From positions 434,001 through 498,000 of the forward strand of contig NZ_FNJA01000002.1 of assembly GCF_900104385.1 (NCBI RefSeq): a DNA stretch of 64,000 bases, in the 5' to 3' direction. This DNA comes from Rhodoferax sp. OV413. Its GTDB lineage: Bacteria; Pseudomonadota; Gammaproteobacteria; Burkholderiales; Burkholderiaceae_C. The notes below the pieces were generated by a model. It ran no database searches. It had not been told where the DNA came from and saw nothing but the letters and a program-made list of their open reading frames with translations. The position numbers were made by a program, and so were the translations under genes. Positions 41,365 through 51,281 of this stretch are shown here, piece after piece. Within the stretch, counting starts at the first letter, position 1. Each line of letters starts with the position of its first letter.

Positions 41365-44300
41365 ATGTCAACTCACATTGCGCGCCCGGTGCCACGGCGA
41401 AAACGGTCTGAATGGCTGCTGTTGTTTGCCGGACTCTCGCTGGTGGGGTTTTTTGTGATCTACGTGCACCTCACCGCGGTGGACAGAGTGGACACCAGCG
41501 AACGCAACCGCTTGCAGGTGCAGGCCGATGTGATCGCCTACGAAATTCAGCGCAACCTGACAGCGACCAATCTTGCTTTGACCGGCGTGCTGCAGGATTA
41601 CGTGGACAGCCCCGGCGTAGTGGGGCCGGTGTCGGATATTTCTCGGCGCTTGCGGGCATTGGGGGTGGCGGTTCCGGGTCTGCGCGCGGTCGTCATGCTG
41701 GATGCCAATGGCGAGGTGATCGCCGCCAGCCGCACCGATTTGATCGGCCTGAACCTGGCCCACCGCGATTACTTCAAGCTGGCCCGGGACAAGCCGGACG
41801 CGCACAAGCTGTATCTATCGGCGCCCTATACCTCCGTCATGAATGACCTGGTCGTTTCGGCCACCCGCGTGGTGGTAGGGGTGGACGGCGTGTTTGCCGG
41901 CGTGCTGGTGGCAACGCTCGACCCTGAGTATTTCACCGGTATCTTCCGGCCGACCATGTACGCACCCGATGTATGGGGCTTCGTGGTGCATGGCGATGGC
42001 CAGCAGGTGCTGAATTTCCCGCGCAAGCGCAATATCGACGGCACCAACCTCAACCAGCCTGGTTTCTTTTTCAACCAGCATCGGCAGAGTGGCCAGACTG
42101 CCAGCGTGCTGACCGGCGCGGCCTACGCCGCCGGGGAGCAGAGGGTGATGGCCTTGCGCACCATCCAGCCTGCCGTGCTGGAAATGGACAAGGCGCTGGT
42201 GATCGGTTTGAGCCGCGAAACCTCTGCCATTGCGCGGCCATTGCAAACCCAGGCCACGATTTACGGCCTGTTTTATGCCACGCTGGTGTTGCTGTGCTGT
42301 GGCGGGCTGTACTGGATGCAGACCCGCCGCACCCGCCTGGAGGTCCTGGCGTCGGAGCGCGACCATGAACGGCTAGAGGCCGCCGACCGGTTGAAGCTGG
42401 CATTGCGCGGTGCCAATCTCGGGCTGTGGAGCTTCCATGCACCGACCGGGGCGCGCACATTTGATGAGAACTCGCGGGCCATGCTGGGTTACACCATGAC
42501 GGACCTGCAGGACGACCCAGAGTTCTGGCGCCGCCGTATCCACCCCGACGACATGCCCGCCTACAACGCGGCGAGGGCAGCCTGCATGGACGGCAGCGTG
42601 CCCTTCTATGAAGTGATCTACCGTGTCCAGCACCGGCTGGGCCATTGGGTCTGGATTCTCGGGCGGGCCCAGGCGATCGAGCGCGATGCGCAGGGCCAGG
42701 CTATCACCATCATGGGCACGCACATGGACATCACGGCGGCCAAAACCGCCGAGCAGGAGGTGATCCGCACCCGCAACGAATTGCAGGCCGTGTTTGAGAA
42801 CATGAACGACGCGGTGTTCGTGTTCGATCCCCAGCACCGGATCGCCCGTATCAACCGTGAAGGGCGGACCATGCTCGGGCTGTTTGACGTGGACACGCCG
42901 TTTGAGGAGGTGCTGGCCAGCGTGGACGCGGTGTTGCCCAACGGAGACCCGGTACCCCCTGACCAATGGCCTAGCCGGCGCGGTTTGCGCGGGCAATTTG
43001 TGCGCGACATGCAGATGGAAATCCGCCGCCGGGGTTCCGACAAGTCGGTTTTCGTGGAGCTCAGCACCGCGCCGATCCGCGAAGCGTCGGGGGCCATCGA
43101 GCTGCTCATCGTGACCTGCAAAGATGTTTCCGAGCGCCTGCTGACCCATGCGCTGCGGGAAAGCGAGGCCCGGTTCCGCACCCTGATCGAGGATGCGCCG
43201 CTGGCCATAGCGATTCTGCGGGCCGGTTTGATTGTGTATTGCAATCCGCGGTACCGGGCGCTGCATGGCTTTCCGCAGACAGAGGACCTGAACGGCATCC
43301 CCTGGAGCGAGATGGTTGCCGATGAATCCCGTGTGCTCTTGCAAGAACAGGAAGCCTTGATCCAGCAGGATTCGCATACCGACCTGATGTTTGAAGCTCT
43401 TGGCATAGGCAAGGATGGTCGCCGGGTGCCGGTTTTCAAAACCACCACCCGGGTGGTGCTGGCAGACGGACCTGCCACCCTGGTGTTTGCGCAGGATATT
43501 TCGGCCCAGAAGCTGGCCGAGGCCGAAATGCTGGAGGCCCGTAACGCCGCCGAAGCCGCAAACCGCAGCAAGGCCGAGTTCCTGGCCAATATGAGCCACG
43601 AGATCCGTTCGCCCCTGAATGCCATCCTCGGGCTGGCCTACCTGCTGGAGCAATCGCGCCTGGATGCGGGGGCCCAGGACATGGTGCGCAAGATACGGGT
43701 GTCGGGCCGTTCGCTGCTGGGCATCATCAACGACATTCTGGACATCTCCAAGATCGAAGCCGGCCACATGCTGCTGGAGCACGCGCCTTTCCGGTTGAGC
43801 GACGTGGTGGACAACCTGGCAACCACCATGGGCATCGCTGCCGGCGATAAAAACATCGAGCTCATCATCCACCCGCTGCCCGCAGCCATGGCCAACCTGC
43901 AGGGCGATGCCTTGCGGCTGGAGCAGGTGCTGGTGAATCTGACGGGTAATGCGATCAAGTTCACCCATGCAGGCCAGGTAGAAGTGCGGGTCGAGCTGGT
44001 GTCCGAGAAGCCGGAATCGCCCATGGTGCGCTTCTCGGTCAAAGACACCGGGATCGGTATCCCGCCGGAGCTGCAAGCCAATGTGTTTTCGGCCTTCACC
44101 CAGGCCGACAGCTCGACCACCCGGCGTTTTGGCGGTACCGGTCTGGGCCTGGCAATCTGCCGCCAGTTGGTGCAGCTGATGGGCGGTGAGATTGGGGTGA
44201 TCAGCACGCCGGGGCGCGGCAGTGAGTTTTGGTTCACCTTGCCATTGCGGCAGAGCGATATGGCCGACGCCTCCTCGCCCGATATGGTGCATGTGGATGC

Positions 44301-45777
44301 GCTGGTGGCCGACGACAGCGATGTTGCGCTTGACGCCGTGGTGTCGATTGCCCAGCGCCTGGGCTGGCAGGTGCATGGCGTGCATTCCGGCGAGGCGGTG
44401 CTGAACCAGGTGCTGGAAGCCCCGCGCGACAAGTTGCCCAATGTGGTGGTGCTGGACTGGAAGATGCCCGGCCTGGATGGCCTGGCCACGGTGCGCGCCA
44501 TCCGCGAGGGCATGCCCCAGGAGCTGTGCCCGATTGTGATCATGGCCACCGCCTATTCGCTCTCCAGCCTGGCCATGCAGCCCGGCGTGGACATGGTGGA
44601 TGCGATCCTGAGCAAGCCGGTCACCAGCTCGACCCTGTTTAACGCGGTGATGGAGGCGCAGCGCCGGCGCTCTGCGGCCGCCGGCCTGCCCGCCGCGTTG
44701 CGCCAGGTCAGCAGCCCGAGCCTGGCCGGTGTGCGGGTGCTGGTGGTGGACGACAGCGAAATCAACCGCGAAGTGGCGCAGCGGATTTTGTCCGACCAGG
44801 GCGCCACCGTGTCTTTGGCGGAGCACGGCCAGGCCGCGCTCGACTGGTTGAAGGCCCAGCCCGATGCCGTGGACCTGGTGCTGATGGATGTGCAAATGCC
44901 GGTGATGGACGGCATCGAGGCCACGCGCCAATTGCGCTTGCTGCCACAGTTCCACAACCTGCCCATCGTGGCGTTGACCGCGGGCGCCTTCAAATCGCAG
45001 CAAGAGGCTGCCTACGCGGCGGGCATGACGGACTTCATCAGCAAGCCGTTCGACGTGCCCAGCACCATCGCCCTGATCCAGCGGCTGCGCCGCCGTGCCA
45101 ACCCCGATGCCGCCCCGCCAGAGCCCAGCGCGCCCGCGCAGCTGGCCCCTGAGCCGCAGGTGCAGGACGCGCCCACCGAGTTGTCGGTGATCGATGTGGG
45201 CAAGGGCTTGCGCATCTGGACCGACCTGAAGGTCTACAAAACCTATCTGCGGCGCTTTGTGGATACCTACCGCCGGGCGGTAGACGAGATGAACGCCAGC
45301 CTGGCGCTGGACCAGCGTGATGCAGCCGCCGCGCTGGCCCATAAGCTGTCGGGCGTGGCGGCCAATATGGCCTTGCCCGAGACCCAGCGGCTCGCTGGGG
45401 AGGCCGAGCGGATTCTGCTCTCCGGCTACGACCCGACCGGGGTGTTGGCACGCCTGGATGCCGCCTTGCAGCTGGCCATTGAGGCGGTGGAGCGGTTTGC
45501 GCCGTTGGCGGCGGTGGTGGACATGCCACCCGCACCCAGCGTGCCCACGGCCCCCGAAGTGCTGGACGAACTCGCTCCGCAGCTGGAGGCCTTGTTGGCG
45601 GCCCTGGATACCGACAACCCCACGCCCATAGAGGCGATCCTGGCCCAGCTATCGTCCGTCCTGCCGGCCTCGGAGCTGGCCGCGGTCCAGGAGGCTGTCC
45701 GCGACTTTGATTTCCGCGGCGCCGAAGCGCATACCCGCAAGCTTGCCCAGGCGCATGGCGTCAGATTCAAGGAGTAG
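41365..45777 (+). CDS. Hybrid sensor histidine kinase with Cache, three PAS, two receiver and HPt domains
   Basis: A 1470-aa membrane kinase. Helix 1 at about 17-38 and helix 2 at about 297-317 flank a periplasmic Cache-type domain. Three PAS units follow (about 340-460, 470-595, 600-718). HisKA has the phospho-histidine H745 in [15 protein letters not shown], and HATPase has [19 protein letters not shown] and [13 protein letters not shown]. Receiver 1 has D1031 (LDWKMPG), receiver 2 has D1174 (LMDVQMP), and the HPt domain has H1326 ([11 protein letters not shown]). The start is uncertain because GGGGTGA abuts the ATG. The adjacent HD-GYP regulator, 3 bp downstream, is the likely output. Confidence 0.93.
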   Translation: MSTHIARPVPRRKRSEWLLLFAGLSLVGFFVIYVHLTAVDRVDTSERNRLQVQADVIAYEIQRNLTATNLALTGVLQDYVDSPGVVGPVSDISRRLRALGVAVPGLRAVVMLDANGEVIAASRTDLIGLNLAHRDYFKLARDKPDAHKLYLSAPYTSVMNDLVVSATRVVVGVDGVFAGVLVATLDPEYFTGIFRPTMYAPDVWGFVVHGDGQQVLNFPRKRNIDGTNLNQPGFFFNQHRQSGQTASVLTGAAYAAGEQRVMALRTIQPAVLEMDKALVIGLSRETSAIARPLQTQATIYGLFYATLVLLCCGGLYWMQTRRTRLEVLASERDHERLEAADRLKLALRGANLGLWSFHAPTGARTFDENSRAMLGYTMTDLQDDPEFWRRRIHPDDMPAYNAARAACMDGSVPFYEVIYRVQHRLGHWVWILGRAQAIERDAQGQAITIMGTHMDITAAKTAEQEVIRTRNELQAVFENMNDAVFVFDPQHRIARINREGRTMLGLFDVDTPFEEVLASVDAVLPNGDPVPPDQWPSRRGLRGQFVRDMQMEIRRRGSDKSVFVELSTAPIREASGAIELLIVTCKDVSERLLTHALRESEARFRTLIEDAPLAIAILRAGLIVYCNPRYRALHGFPQTEDLNGIPWSEMVADESRVLLQEQEALIQQDSHTDLMFEALGIGKDGRRVPVFKTTTRVVLADGPATLVFAQDISAQKLAEAEMLEARNAAEAANRSKAEFLANMSHEIRSPLNAILGLAYLLEQSRLDAGAQDMVRKIRVSGRSLLGIINDILDISKIEAGHMLLEHAPFRLSDVVDNLATTMGIAAGDKNIELIIHPLPAAMANLQGDALRLEQVLVNLTGNAIKFTHAGQVEVRVELVSEKPESPMVRFSVKDTGIGIPPELQANVFSAFTQADSSTTRRFGGTGLGLAICRQLVQLMGGEIGVISTPGRGSEFWFTLPLRQSDMADASSPDMVHVDALVADDSDVALDAVVSIAQRLGWQVHGVHSGEAVLNQVLEAPRDKLPNVVVLDWKMPGLDGLATVRAIREGMPQELCPIVIMATAYSLSSLAMQPGVDMVDAILSKPVTSSTLFNAVMEAQRRRSAAAGLPAALRQVSSPSLAGVRVLVVDDSEINREVAQRILSDQGATVSLAEHGQAALDWLKAQPDAVDLVLMDVQMPVMDGIEATRQLRLLPQFHNLPIVALTAGAFKSQQEAAYAAGMTDFISKPFDVPSTIALIQRLRRRANPDAAPPEPSAPAQLAPEPQVQDAPTELSVIDVGKGLRIWTDLKVYKTYLRRFVDTYRRAVDEMNASLALDQRDAAAALAHKLSGVAANMALPETQRLAGEAERILLSGYDPTGVLARLDAALQLAIEAVERFAPLAAVVDMPPAPSVPTAPEVLDELAPQLEALLAALDTDNPTPIEAILAQLSSVLPASELAAVQEAVRDFDFRGAEAHTRKLAQAHGVRFKE

Positions 45778-45780
45778 ACC

Positions 45781-46806
45781 GTGTTCCTACCGACGATTTT
45801 GGTGGTGGATGACGAGCCGGGCAACCTGGCCATCATGCGCAGCATCCTGCAGGACACCTATTCCCTGGCGTTTGCCCGCAACGGCGATGAAACCCTGGCC
45901 GCCGTGGTGAAGCACCAGCCCGCCATGGTGCTGCTGGACATTGGCCTGCCCGACACCAATGGCTACGACCTGTGCCGGCGCATCAAGCAGCTGGACACCA
46001 CCCACACCACCCAGGTGATTTTCGTGACCGGCTACACCGACCTGGTGCATGAAGCCGCGGGCTTCGAGGCGGGTGCCGTGGATTACATCGCCAAGCCGGT
46101 GTCGCCGCCCATTGTGCGGGCCCGGGTGGCGGCCCATTTGTCGTTGGTGCGGGCGGCGGCGCTGGAGCAAAGCCACCGCGATGCGGTGCTGATGCTCGGC
46201 CAGGCCGGCCACTACAACGACAGCGACACCGGCTCCCACATCTGGCGCATGGCCGCCTATGCGCGGGTGATTGCCCAGGCCTGCGGCTGGGATGCCGAAA
46301 GCTGCGCCCGCATGGAGCTGGCTGCACCCATGCACGACACCGGCAAGCTGGGCGTACCGCAGACGATTCTGCGCAAACCGGGGCCGTTGAACGCCGAGGA
46401 ATGGGACACCATGAAGACCCATTCCCAGATTGGCTACGAGATTCTGAGCAAGAGCAAGGCCCCGGTATTCCAGCTGGCGGCCGAGATCGCTTTGCGCCAC
46501 CATGAGCGCTGGGACGGCAGCGGCTACCCCGATGGTCTGCAGGGGCAGGACATCCCCAAATCTGCGCGTATCGTGGCGCTGGCCGATGTGTTGGACGCCC
46601 TCAGCATGCGCCGGCCCTACAAGGAGCCCTGGCCGATGGATCGGATCGTGGAATACATCCACGCGGCATCGGGCACGCACTTTGACCCGATGGTGGTCCA
46701 TGCATTTACCAGCGTCCTGCCCGAGCTCATCGAGATCGGTCGCCGCTGGGCAGAAATGGACCAGAGCGAACAGGAAAAGCCGGACACGCCGGAGCGCAGC
46801 CGCTGA
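45781..46806 (+). CDS. Response regulator with HD-GYP c-di-GMP phosphodiesterase domain
   Basis: A 341-aa RpfG-like protein. The receiver (1-120) has phospho-acceptor D53 in LLDIGLPD and K105 in IAKP. The HD-GYP domain has H185-D186 with G188-K189 (MHDTGKLG) and HHERWDGSGYPDG at 240-252, so it should hydrolyse cyclic di-GMP. It starts with GTG three bases after the hybrid kinase stop, so the pair is co-translated. Together they likely turn a periplasmic signal into a drop in c-di-GMP affecting motility or biofilm. Confidence 0.94.
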   Translation: MFLPTILVVDDEPGNLAIMRSILQDTYSLAFARNGDETLAAVVKHQPAMVLLDIGLPDTNGYDLCRRIKQLDTTHTTQVIFVTGYTDLVHEAAGFEAGAVDYIAKPVSPPIVRARVAAHLSLVRAAALEQSHRDAVLMLGQAGHYNDSDTGSHIWRMAAYARVIAQACGWDAESCARMELAAPMHDTGKLGVPQTILRKPGPLNAEEWDTMKTHSQIGYEILSKSKAPVFQLAAEIALRHHERWDGSGYPDGLQGQDIPKSARIVALADVLDALSMRRPYKEPWPMDRIVEYIHAASGTHFDPMVVHAFTSVLPELIEIGRRWAEMDQSEQEKPDTPERSR

Positions 46807-46809
46807 TTT

Positions 46810-46851
46810 CCCGCCGCGGCGGCGGGCCGCTGCCTGCACCCCATCGGTGCA
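46810..46851. terminator. Hairpin pair after the HD-GYP gene
   Basis: Two stem-loops follow the stop: CCCGCCG/CGGCGGG at 46810-46826, and TGCACC/GGTGCA at 46835-46851. Neither has a good T-tract, so termination is possible but unproven. They separate the signalling pair from the transporter operon. Confidence 0.45.
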
Positions 46852-46895
46852 GATAGCCGAAAAATATTGGCATAGAACTAGCTTAAACCCCAAGA

Positions 46896-46915
46896 AGCTG
46901 ACCGTTTGGTTAGCT
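46896..46915. promoter_or_regulatory. RutR-like operator upstream of the pseudouridine/pyrimidine operon
   Basis: AGCTGACCGTTTGGTTAGCT is a near-perfect palindrome of AGCTGACC-N4-GGTCAGCT. Its core agrees at 11 of 14 defined positions with the E. coli RutR box TTGACCA-NN-TGGTCAA. It lies 43 bp before the ABC ATPase start, overlapping a possible -10 (TATAGT at 46917-46922). A second site with the same outer arms lies in front of tsx. The RutR-like gene at 50640 is in the same operon. Confidence 0.7.
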
Positions 46916-46958
46916 TTATAGTGGGTTTTTATGTCTGTCCCTACGCTGTGCTGTGCCC

Positions 46959-47777
46959 ATGAAACCATCTGACCTGCCCGCCGGGGCTATCGCTGCTGCC
47001 GTGCCGGCCGCGCTTGCCGTGGAGGTACGCCAGGCAAACGTGGTCTACCCCGCGGCCGATGCCCCGGTGCATGCGCTGCAAGACATCGACCTGTCGGTGC
47101 GGCAAGGCGAATTCATCTCGCTGATCGGCCCCTCGGGCTGCGGCAAGACCACGCTGCTGCGCGCCATTGCCGACCTGGAGCCCATCAGCTCCGGCAGCAT
47201 GCTGGTCAACGGCGTGAGCCCGCATGCGGCGCGCATGGCGCGATCCTACGGCTATGTGTTCCAGGCGCCGGCGCTGTTCCCCTGGCGCACGGTGCTGGCC
47301 AATGTGGTGCTGCCGCTGCAGATCCAGGGCCGCGGCAAGGCCGACAGCCAGCGCATTGCCATGGAGCAGCTGGAGCGCGTGGGGCTCAAAGGCTTCGAGA
47401 AGAAATACCCCTGGCAGCTCTCCGGCGGCATGCAGCAGCGGGTGTCGATTGCCCGCGCGCTGGCCTTCGAGCCGCGCATTTTGATGATGGACGAGCCGTT
47501 TGGCGCGCTGGACGAGATCACCCGCGACCGGCTCAACGAGCAGCTGCAGCAGCTGTGGCAGCGCGAGCGCCGCACCGTGGTCTTCGTCACCCATTCGATT
47601 GCCGAGGCAGTGTACTTGTCGACCCGCATCGTGGTGATGTCGCCGCGACCGGGGCGCATCGTCAAGGTGATCGATTCCACCTTGCCCGACGAGCGGCATC
47701 TGGGCCTGCGCGACACGCCCGAATTCATGGCCCTGGCGCACGCGGTGCGGGAGTCGCTGGCCGATGGCCACCATTAA
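46959..47777 (+). CDS. ABC transporter ATPase of the NMT1/TauB-SsuB-ThiZ class
   Basis: A 272-aa ATPase. Walker A GPSGCGKTTLLRAIA, Q-loop VFQAPALFPWRTVLANV, signature LSGGMQQRVSIARAL, Walker B ILMMDEPFGALDE and switch VFVTHSIAEAVYLS are all intact. It energises the importer formed with the next two permeases and the NMT1-like binding protein. ATG 46959 is used; a GTG at 46953 would add two residues. It is the first gene of an operon that continues through to the dioxygenase gene. Confidence 0.93.
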   Translation: MKPSDLPAGAIAAAVPAALAVEVRQANVVYPAADAPVHALQDIDLSVRQGEFISLIGPSGCGKTTLLRAIADLEPISSGSMLVNGVSPHAARMARSYGYVFQAPALFPWRTVLANVVLPLQIQGRGKADSQRIAMEQLERVGLKGFEKKYPWQLSGGMQQRVSIARALAFEPRILMMDEPFGALDEITRDRLNEQLQQLWQRERRTVVFVTHSIAEAVYLSTRIVVMSPRPGRIVKVIDSTLPDERHLGLRDTPEFMALAHAVRESLADGHH

Positions 47778-48657
47778 GCGCAGCTCCGCTTTCGATAGCG
47801 GAATCCCCATAGCCAGTGTGCTGCTGGCGCTGATTTGCCTTTGGTATGCGGGCGCCGTCTGGCTGAACGCGCCGGGGGCTATCGAGCGCGTGCTGGCACC
47901 GCGTGGCACGGCCTGGAGCTTCACCGATCTGGTGCAGACCACGCTGTCCATGCAGCGCCCGGTGCTGCCTGCGCCGCAGCAGGTGGCGCTGGATTTCTGG
48001 TCCAGCCTGGTCGACTGGCCGGTGGATTCGCCGCGCAATCTGCTGTACCACGTAGCCGTCACCGCGCAGTCCAGCCTACTGGGCTTTGCCATGGGCACGC
48101 TGTTCGGCCTGCTGCTGTCGGCCGGCATCGTGCATTCGCGCACCTTGGACAAAGCACTGATGCCCTGGATCGTGGCTTCGCAAACCATTCCGGTGCTGGC
48201 CATTGCGCCCATTGTGCTGATCATTCTGGGCAGCCTGGGTTTCTCCGGCGTTTGGCCGAAAGCGGTGATCGCCATGTATTTGTGCTTCTTCCCGGTCACC
48301 GTGGCCATGGTGCAAGGCCTGCGCTCGCCGCAGCAGATTGACACCGAGCTGCTCTATACCTACGCGGCCTCGCCCTGGCAGGCGTTCTGGCTGCTGCGCC
48401 TGCCCGCTGCCCTGTCGTTTCTGTTCCCCGCGCTGCGCGTTGGCATCGCGGCCGGTCTGGTCGGCGCCATGGTGGCCGAGCTTCCTACCGGCGCGCAGGC
48501 CGGCCTGGGCGCCAAGCTGCTGCTGGGCTCGTACTACGGCAACACGGTGGCCATCTGGTCGGCGCTGCTCATGTCGGCCCTGCTGGGCCTGGCTTTGACC
48601 GCGGCGGTGCTGGGTGTGGAGCGCCTGGTGCTGCGCCACCATGGGGTGCGTCCATGA
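47764..48657 (+). CDS. ABC transporter permease (BPD_transp_1), first of pair
   Basis: A 297-aa inner-membrane subunit with six or so helices. LLYTYAASPWQAFWLLRLPAALSFLFPAL is the cytoplasmic coupling motif. It resembles SsuC/TauC/ThiX-type permeases. The start overlaps the ATPase end by 14 bp and the stop overlaps the next permease as ATGA. Two different permeases rather than a homodimer is the arrangement seen in some pyrimidine and riboflavin importers of this class. Confidence 0.9.
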   Translation: MATIKRSSAFDSGIPIASVLLALICLWYAGAVWLNAPGAIERVLAPRGTAWSFTDLVQTTLSMQRPVLPAPQQVALDFWSSLVDWPVDSPRNLLYHVAVTAQSSLLGFAMGTLFGLLLSAGIVHSRTLDKALMPWIVASQTIPVLAIAPIVLIILGSLGFSGVWPKAVIAMYLCFFPVTVAMVQGLRSPQQIDTELLYTYAASPWQAFWLLRLPAALSFLFPALRVGIAAGLVGAMVAELPTGAQAGLGAKLLLGSYYGNTVAIWSALLMSALLGLALTAAVLGVERLVLRHHGVRP

Positions 48658-49601
48658 AGGCGCGCAGTCCGCAGGCCGTGGCGGCTGGGGTGCTGGCCAG
48701 CATGCTGTTTGCTGCAGTTTTTATAGCTACTTCCGCAGGTATATCCAGCGCTAGTGGCCTATTTTTGCCAGGACTTTTGTTGACGCTGGTCTTGGCAGGC
48801 TGGACGGTGCGCGCAGCCGCGGCCCTGGAAGGGCGGGCGATTTACGGCCTGTTGACGGCTGGCCTGTTCGGCCTGTGGCTGCTGTACTTCTGGCAGCTGT
48901 TGGTGACGGCTTTCGACGTGCCGCGGGTGCTGCTGCCGGCGCCGGCGCTGATCGTGCAAGCCATGGCCGAGGGCTGGCCTGTGCTGTTCAAGGACTTCGT
49001 GCAGACCGTGCTCAAGTCGGTGCTGACCGGCTGGCTGCTGGGCTGCGGCCTGGGCTTTGCGGTGGCGGTGGCGATTGACCGGCTGCCGTTTCTGCAACGC
49101 GGCCTGCTGCCCATCGCCTCGCTGACCAGCACCGTGCCCCTGGTGGGCGTGGCACCGATTGCGGTGATGTGGTTTGGCTTCGACTGGCAGTCCAAGGCGG
49201 CGGTCGTGGTGTTGATGACCTTCTTCCCGATGCTGGTGTCCACCCTGGCGGGCCTGAAGGCCGCGGGCAAGCTGGAGCGCGAGCTGATGTACAGCTATGC
49301 CGCCGGCTACGGCCAGACCCTGCTGGCGCTGCGCCTGCCCAGCGCCATGCCCTTCATCTTTGGCGCACTCAAGGTGAACGCCACCTTGGCGCTGATCGGC
49401 GCCATCGTGGCCGAGTTCTTCGGCTCGCCCACGGCCGGCCTGGGTTTTCGCATTTCCACCGAGGCGGCCAAGATGCATATGCCGCTGGTGTGGGGCGCGA
49501 TCGTGGTGGCCGCCATCACCGGCTCGGCCGCCTATGCCTTGCTGGTGCAGCTGGAGCGGCGCTTTGCGTTCTGGCATCCGTCGGTGCGTTCCCAAAAATA
49601 A
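48654..49601 (+). CDS. ABC transporter permease (BPD_transp_1), second of pair
   Basis: A 315-aa permease related to the preceding one. The coupling motif is LMYSYAAGYGQTLLALRLPSAMPFIFGALK, followed by IVAEFFGSPTAGLGFRI. An extra N-terminal pair of helices (about 8-50) precedes the core; the first lies over an embedded repeat copy (48711-48767). It presumably pairs with the 47764 gene to form a heterodimeric pore. Confidence 0.9.
   Translation: MKARSPQAVAAGVLASMLFAAVFIATSAGISSASGLFLPGLLLTLVLAGWTVRAAAALEGRAIYGLLTAGLFGLWLLYFWQLLVTAFDVPRVLLPAPALIVQAMAEGWPVLFKDFVQTVLKSVLTGWLLGCGLGFAVAVAIDRLPFLQRGLLPIASLTSTVPLVGVAPIAVMWFGFDWQSKAAVVVLMTFFPMLVSTLAGLKAAGKLERELMYSYAAGYGQTLLALRLPSAMPFIFGALKVNATLALIGAIVAEFFGSPTAGLGFRISTEAAKMHMPLVWGAIVVAAITGSAAYALLVQLERRFAFWHPSVRSQK
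48711..48767 (+). repeat. Dispersed repeat copy inside the second permease gene
   Basis: GCTGCAGTTTTTATAGCTAC, a CCGC half-site, 11 nt, GCGCTAGTGGCC, then ATTTTTG. This is a good match with the first GCGC reduced to CCGC. It encodes FAAVFIATSAGISSASGLFL in the weakly conserved N-terminal helix region, where an insertion could be tolerated. Confidence 0.68.
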
Positions 49602-49635
49602 GTTTCCCCCACCTGTCCCCACCTAGGAGTATTTG

Positions 49636-50643
49636 ATGAACAAGCTGTCCAAGTTGAGTCAATGCCTGCTGGCCGCCGCATTGGCGGTCGGCGGCCTCGC
49701 CGCCCAGGCCCAAGAGAAGGTCACCGTGCAGCTCAAATGGGTGCCGCAAGCCCAGTTTGCCGGCTACTACGTGGCAGCGGCCAAGGGCTACTACAAGGCT
49801 GAAGGACTGGACGTAACCATCAAGCCCGGCGGCCCGGACATCTCGCCGGTGCAGGTGATTGCCGGCAACAACGCCGACGTGATCGTCAACTGGATGCCCG
49901 ATGCGCTGGCCGCCCGCGAAGCCGGTGTGCCGCTGGTCAACATCGCCCAGGTGTTCAACCGTTCCGGCCTGATGCTGACCTGCAAAAAAGCCAGTGGCGT
50001 GACCACCCCGAAAGACCTGAAGGGCAAGACCTTGGGCGTCTGGTACGGCGGCAACGAATACCCGTTCCTCAACTGGATGGGCAAGCTGGGCTACAAGCCC
50101 GATACCGACATCAAGGTGCTGAAGCAGGGCTTCAACGTCGACCCGCTGCTGCAGAACCAGGCGGCCTGCGTGTCCACCATGGTCTACAACGAGTACTGGC
50201 AGATCATCGACGCTGGCGTCAAAGAAAGCGACTTGGTCACCTTCTTCTACGAAGACCAGGGTGTGGCCTCGCTGGAGGACGGCTTGTATGTGCTCGAATC
50301 CAAGCTCAAAGACCCGGCCTTCGTGGCCCGCATGGGCAAGTTCTTGAAGGCTACCTTCAAGGGCTGGAACGACGCGGTGAAGAACCCCGAAGAAGCCGCG
50401 AAGATCGTGGTGTCCAACGACATGTCGGGCAGTGCCACCCTGGCCGTGCAAAAGCGCCAGATGGAAAACGTGGCCAAGCTGATCACCACCGCTAACGGCC
50501 CCAAGATGGGCTACCTGGAGCCCGCCGCCTATGAGCGCACCGTCAAGGTGCTGATGTCGGGCGGCAGCGCACCGGTGATCAAGAAAGACCCTGGCAATGC
50601 CGCCATGAGCCACGTGGTGTGGGACGCCGCGACCAAGAAGTGA
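49636..50643 (+). CDS. NMT1/THI5-like periplasmic binding protein
   Basis: A 335-aa receptor. The signal peptide ends AAQAQEK and is followed by VQLKWVPQAQFAGYYVAAAKGYYKAEGLDVTIKPGGPDISP, the classical NMT1/THI5-like N-lobe that binds hydroxymethylpyrimidine-type compounds in ThiY. With a RutR-like regulator and psuG downstream, a pyrimidine base or nucleoside is the most likely ligand. ATG 49636 follows TAGGAGTATTTG. The stop shares bases with the GTG start of the regulator. Confidence 0.92.
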   Translation: MNKLSKLSQCLLAAALAVGGLAAQAQEKVTVQLKWVPQAQFAGYYVAAAKGYYKAEGLDVTIKPGGPDISPVQVIAGNNADVIVNWMPDALAAREAGVPLVNIAQVFNRSGLMLTCKKASGVTTPKDLKGKTLGVWYGGNEYPFLNWMGKLGYKPDTDIKVLKQGFNVDPLLQNQAACVSTMVYNEYWQIIDAGVKESDLVTFFYEDQGVASLEDGLYVLESKLKDPAFVARMGKFLKATFKGWNDAVKNPEEAAKIVVSNDMSGSATLAVQKRQMENVAKLITTANGPKMGYLEPAAYERTVKVLMSGGSAPVIKKDPGNAAMSHVVWDAATKK

Positions 50644-51281
50644 AGATAGCTGGTCCTCTTTCGGCGGAGGCCAAGGGCCAGATCCGCCAGGCCAACGAGG
50701 GCCTGATCCTCGCCGCCGCAGAGCGTGTCTTTGCGGGGGCGGGGTTCAGCGGCGCCACCATGGCCCAGATCGCCGAAGAATCGAGCCTGCCCAAGGCCAA
50801 TCTGCACTACTACTTTGGCAACAAGGAGGCGCTGTACCGCGCGGTGCTGGCCCGCATTCTGGACGACTGGCTGGCGCCCACGCACGGCATCACGCCCGAG
50901 GCCGACCCGGCCCAGGCGATTGGCGACTACATCCGCAGCAAGATGGCCTTGTCGGCGGCGCGGCCCGATGCATCCAAGGTCTGGGCTAATGAGCTGCTGC
51001 ATGGTGCCAGCTTCGTCAAGCAGCTGCTGGCCACCGAGCTGCGCGCCACCGTCAAGGCCAAGGCCGCCGTGATCGACCAGTGGATTGCCGAGGGCAAGAT
51101 GCCGCCGGTGGACAGCACGCACCTGTTCTTCACCATCTGGGCCGCAACCCAGACCTATGCCGACTTCGACGTGCAGGTCAGCGCGGTGCTGGGCCGCACC
51201 AGCCTGGGCAAGGCCGACCACCGCCGCGCCTCCGAGCACGTGGTGTCTCTGGTGCTGCGCGGCTGCGGCCTGCAGCCATGA
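50640..51281 (+). CDS. TetR family regulator, RutR-like
   Basis: A 213-aa regulator. The DNA-binding domain has FSGATMAQIAEESSLPKANLHYYFGNKEALYRAV, and the C-terminal domain closely follows E. coli RutR: RILDDWLAP, and HLFFTIWAATQTYADFDVQVSAVLG against the RutR segment with MIWASTQHYADF. RutR represses pyrimidine-catabolic genes and is released by uracil. The start is taken as GTG 50640, coupled to the binding-protein stop; an upstream ATG at 50619 would overlap that gene by 25 bp. It probably binds the palindromes at 46896 and 58994. Confidence 0.88.
   Translation: MKIAGPLSAEAKGQIRQANEGLILAAAERVFAGAGFSGATMAQIAEESSLPKANLHYYFGNKEALYRAVLARILDDWLAPTHGITPEADPAQAIGDYIRSKMALSAARPDASKVWANELLHGASFVKQLLATELRATVKAKAAVIDQWIAEGKMPPVDSTHLFFTIWAATQTYADFDVQVSAVLGRTSLGKADHRRASEHVVSLVLRGCGLQP

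Noticed and set aside
42373-45342. A 989-codon open frame on the minus strand inside the hybrid kinase gene
   Set aside because: It is antisense to a gene with clear domains and motifs, is rich in His/Gln/Arg as expected of a GC-biased antisense frame, and has no recognisable domain.
50636-50675. A further copy of the main repeat at the binding-protein/TetR junction (ATAGCTGGT followed by GGCGG and AGGCC)
   Set aside because: The two GCGC half-sites and the 11-nt spacing are missing, so resemblance may be chance.
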